The notes beneath the pieces were generated by a model. It saw only the letters and a list, made by a program, of their open reading frames with translations. It did not search any database and had not been told where the DNA came from. Shown here in pieces: positions 5,626 to 7,147 of a DNA stretch of 7,147 nt (the stretch's first letter is position 1; each line of letters opens with the position of its first letter). The position numbers were made by a program, and so were the translations under genes. Location of the stretch: assembly GCA_041595375.1 (NCBI GenBank), contig JBFHKL010000214.1, positions 1-7,147 of the forward strand. The letters are read 5' to 3'. The stretch comes from Saccharicrinis sp041595375 (lineage in GTDB: Bacteria > Bacteroidota > Bacteroidia > Bacteroidales > Marinilabiliaceae).

Positions 5626-7056
5626 TTACATTTTAATTTGCGCTTCAATCTCCCTCATTTGATTTTTAAAATCCTTATCCGTTTCAATCAAATTATTTAC
5701 TGCTTTACAGGCATGCAATACAGTAGCATGATCTTTTTTACCAATTTTTGATCCAATCATCGACAAAGAAGAATTAGTCAAACTCTTTGAGAAATACATA
5801 GCCACTTGTCTGGCCTGAACAATTTCTCTTTTTCTTGTTTTGGATTGTAAAGAATCAACAGCCAAGCCAAAATAATCGCAAACTATTTGTTGAATATAAT
5901 CAACACTTAATTCTTTCTTGGTTTTCTTAACCAATTTCTCAACTATTGAAACAGCCACATCAATAGTAATTTCCTTTTTATTCAATGTAGCCTGAGCCAA
6001 CAAGGAAATCAATGCACCTTCCAGTTCTCTTATATTTTGAGAAATATGTGAAGCTATATATTCTAAAACATCTTCCGAAATCGTAATCCCATCCTTATAC
6101 ACTTTATGCTTTAAAATAGCTATCCTGGTATTATAATCGGGTGTTTGCACATCTGCCGACAAGCCCCATTTAAAACGCGACAACAAACGGTCTTCCATTC
6201 CCTTCATTTCAACAGGAGCTCTATCGGCAGTCAATATCAACTGCTTTCCCATTTGATGAAGATGATTAAAAATATGGAAAAAAGTATTCTGTGTTTTTTC
6301 TTCTCCTGCCATTGCCTGAATATCATCTACAATTAACACATCAATCATCTGGTAAAAATTCAGAAAATCATTTTGTGTATTGTTACGAACCGACTCGGTA
6401 AACTGTGTGGTAAACTTATTGGCATTAACATACAATACCGTTTTCTCTTGAAAATACTTTTTAATATCAATACCAATAGCTTGTGCCAGATGAGTTTTTC
6501 CCAATCCTGAATTTCCATACAAAAATAAGGGATTAAAAGCAGTCTTTCCTGGATTTTTTGCCACTGCCATTCCAGCAGCTCTTGCCAAACGATTACATTC
6601 TCCTTCAATATGGTTATCAAAAGTATAATCAGCATTCAACTGCGGATCTACATTTAATTTCTTTATTCCAGGAATAACAAATGGATTTTTCACAACAGGC
6701 TTTTCCGAATTCATTTGCATGGATACCGGAAGATTACGTAAATCCGTTTTGTTATTGGAAGGTAAACGATGTGTTAAGGGTTGTTGGTTTTTTTGATGTG
6801 GATTATCCACCACAACATTATATTCTAATTTTGCAGAATGCCCTAGCTCCCTCCTAATAGTTTTTCTTAAAAGATCAATAAAATGCTCCTCCAGATATTC
6901 ATAAAAAAATGCACTTGGTACCTGAATAGTTAAAACATTATTCTCAACTTTTAAAGGAACTATAGGCTCAAACCATGTTTTAAAACTAATTTGAGAGATA
7001 TTATCTTTAATTACTTTCAAACAGTTATTCCATACAATTTCGTATCCGGGCTTCAT
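5626..7056 (-). CDS. dnaA: Chromosomal replication initiator protein DnaA
   Basis: DnaA binds 9-bp boxes at oriC, oligomerises with ATP and opens the origin for loading of the replicative helicase. All four domains are present in 476 residues. Domain I (about 5-80) has the conserved FKTWFEPI near residue 25. Domain II (about 85-135) is a polar, low-conservation linker. Domain III is the AAA+ ATPase: FNPLFLYGNSGLGKTH with Walker A at 181-189, Walker B VLIVDDIQ (240-247), sensor 1 near LILTADRAP (273-281), arginine finger Arg294 in LLSRFKWGL, and sensor 2 Arg343 in NIRELEGAL. Domain IV ends in the DNA-binding signature KKDHATVLHACK (440-451). Length is normal for the family. The ATG at 7056 gives the usual N-terminus (YEIVWNNCL); the GGAG one base before it is too close to be a useful ribosome-binding site. 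The next gene has its own promoter and a terminator follows, so dnaA ends its transcription unit. Nothing is missing or truncated. Confidence 0.98.
   Translation of the reverse strand: MKPGYEIVWNNCLKVIKDNISQISFKTWFEPIVPLKVENNVLTIQVPSAFFYEYLEEHFIDLLRKTIRRELGHSAKLEYNVVVDNPHQKNQQPLTHRLPSNNKTDLRNLPVSMQMNSEKPVVKNPFVIPGIKKLNVDPQLNADYTFDNHIEGECNRLARAAGMAVAKNPGKTAFNPLFLYGNSGLGKTHLAQAIGIDIKKYFQEKTVLYVNANKFTTQFTESVRNNTQNDFLNFYQMIDVLIVDDIQAMAGEEKTQNTFFHIFNHLHQMGKQLILTADRAPVEMKGMEDRLLSRFKWGLSADVQTPDYNTRIAILKHKVYKDGITISEDVLEYIASHISQNIRELEGALISLLAQATLNKKEITIDVAVSIVEKLVKKTKKELSVDYIQQIVCDYFGLAVDSLQSKTRKREIVQARQVAMYFSKSLTNSSLSMIGSKIGKKDHATVLHACKAVNNLIETDKDFKNQMREIEAQIKM
6797..6811. promoter_or_regulatory. Palindrome of two overlapping near-consensus DnaA boxes inside dnaA
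   Basis: The plus strand contains the perfect palindrome GTGGAT-T-ATCCAC (6798-6810). Read outward, it gives TTATCCACC on the plus strand (6803-6811) and TAATCCACA on the minus strand (6805-6797), each 8 of 9 to the E. coli-type DnaA box TTATCCACA. It lies in the codons for V-D-N-P-H at about residues 83-87, the start of the variable domain II linker. DnaA often regulates its own gene, but this is a proposal from sequence only and the codons alone could explain it. Confidence 0.25.
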
Positions 7057-7075
7057 TCTCCGCTTTGGTTTTTAT

Positions 7076-7108
7076 GTTATATACTTAAGTTTCTCGAATA
7101 CAAAATTT
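7076..7108 (-). promoter_or_regulatory. Possible dnaA promoter elements in the AT-rich upstream region
   Basis: Two weak candidates are visible on the minus strand upstream of dnaA. AAATTTTG (7108-7101) is one base from the Bacteroidota -7 consensus TAnnTTTG and would give a leader of about 35 bases, but no TTTG lies 19-21 bases before it. Alternatively TTGTAT (7103-7098) and TATAAC (7081-7076), 16 bases apart, resemble a sigma-70 pair but would leave a leader of only about 12 bases. The rest of 7057-7147 is A/T runs with no full DnaA box. Neither choice is firm. Confidence 0.25.
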
Positions 7109-7147
7109 GTGAAAAAATAATTGAAAAAAAAATGTTAAAATACTTGC

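Noticed and set aside
6360..6635. Minus-strand open frame of 91 codons inside dnaA, and a plus-strand frame at 6145-6336
   Set aside because: Both overlap the AAA+ domain of DnaA in other frames; the DnaA motifs show which frame is real.
7057..7147. Replication origin upstream of dnaA
   Set aside because: The region is AT-rich with A/T runs but has no full or near-full DnaA box, and in Bacteroidota the origin is not always beside dnaA. Only 91 bases are visible, too few to judge.

Overview
The window is an AT-rich stretch of chromosome, most likely from a member of the Bacteroidota (Bacteroidales or a related marine/anaerobic lineage). Three things point there: a near-perfect Bacteroidota-type promoter (TTTG, 20 bp, TAnnTTTG) in front of the LysM gene, the architecture of that protein (signal peptide, five LysM repeats, then a type-1 periplasmic-binding fold), and the character of the DnaA and ABC-F proteins. 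The species cannot be named from the sequence alone.

Every recognisable gene lies on the minus strand, so transcription runs from right to left. From the right edge the order is: (1) dnaA, the replication initiator, complete and followed by a strong intrinsic terminator; (2) a promoter and a 782-residue exported LysM protein; (3) 29 bases later, an ABC-F ATPase of about 650 residues that is cut in two by a single in-frame TAG codon; (4) 85 bases later, a SpoU/TrmH-family 23S rRNA 2'-O-methyltransferase of the RlmB type; (5) after a 224-base gap with no convincing gene, the first 33 codons of a uroporphyrinogen-decarboxylase-family protein that runs off the left edge.

The terminator and promoter between dnaA and the LysM gene make dnaA the end of one transcription unit. 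The LysM gene and the ABC-F gene probably share a second unit, which may extend into rlmB since no convincing terminator separates them. The contents are housekeeping: replication initiation, cell-wall binding, ribosome-associated ATPase and rRNA modification.

The main anomaly is the ABC-F gene. The reading frame and protein similarity continue without a break across the TAG, only one residue is lost, and a GTG codon follows directly. It may be a recent nonsense mutation, a sequencing error, a split gene or a readthrough site. All other complete genes in the window end in TAA and no other gene shows an internal stop, so a reassigned TAG codon is unlikely. I found no tRNA, rRNA, CRISPR array, insertion sequence or defence system.
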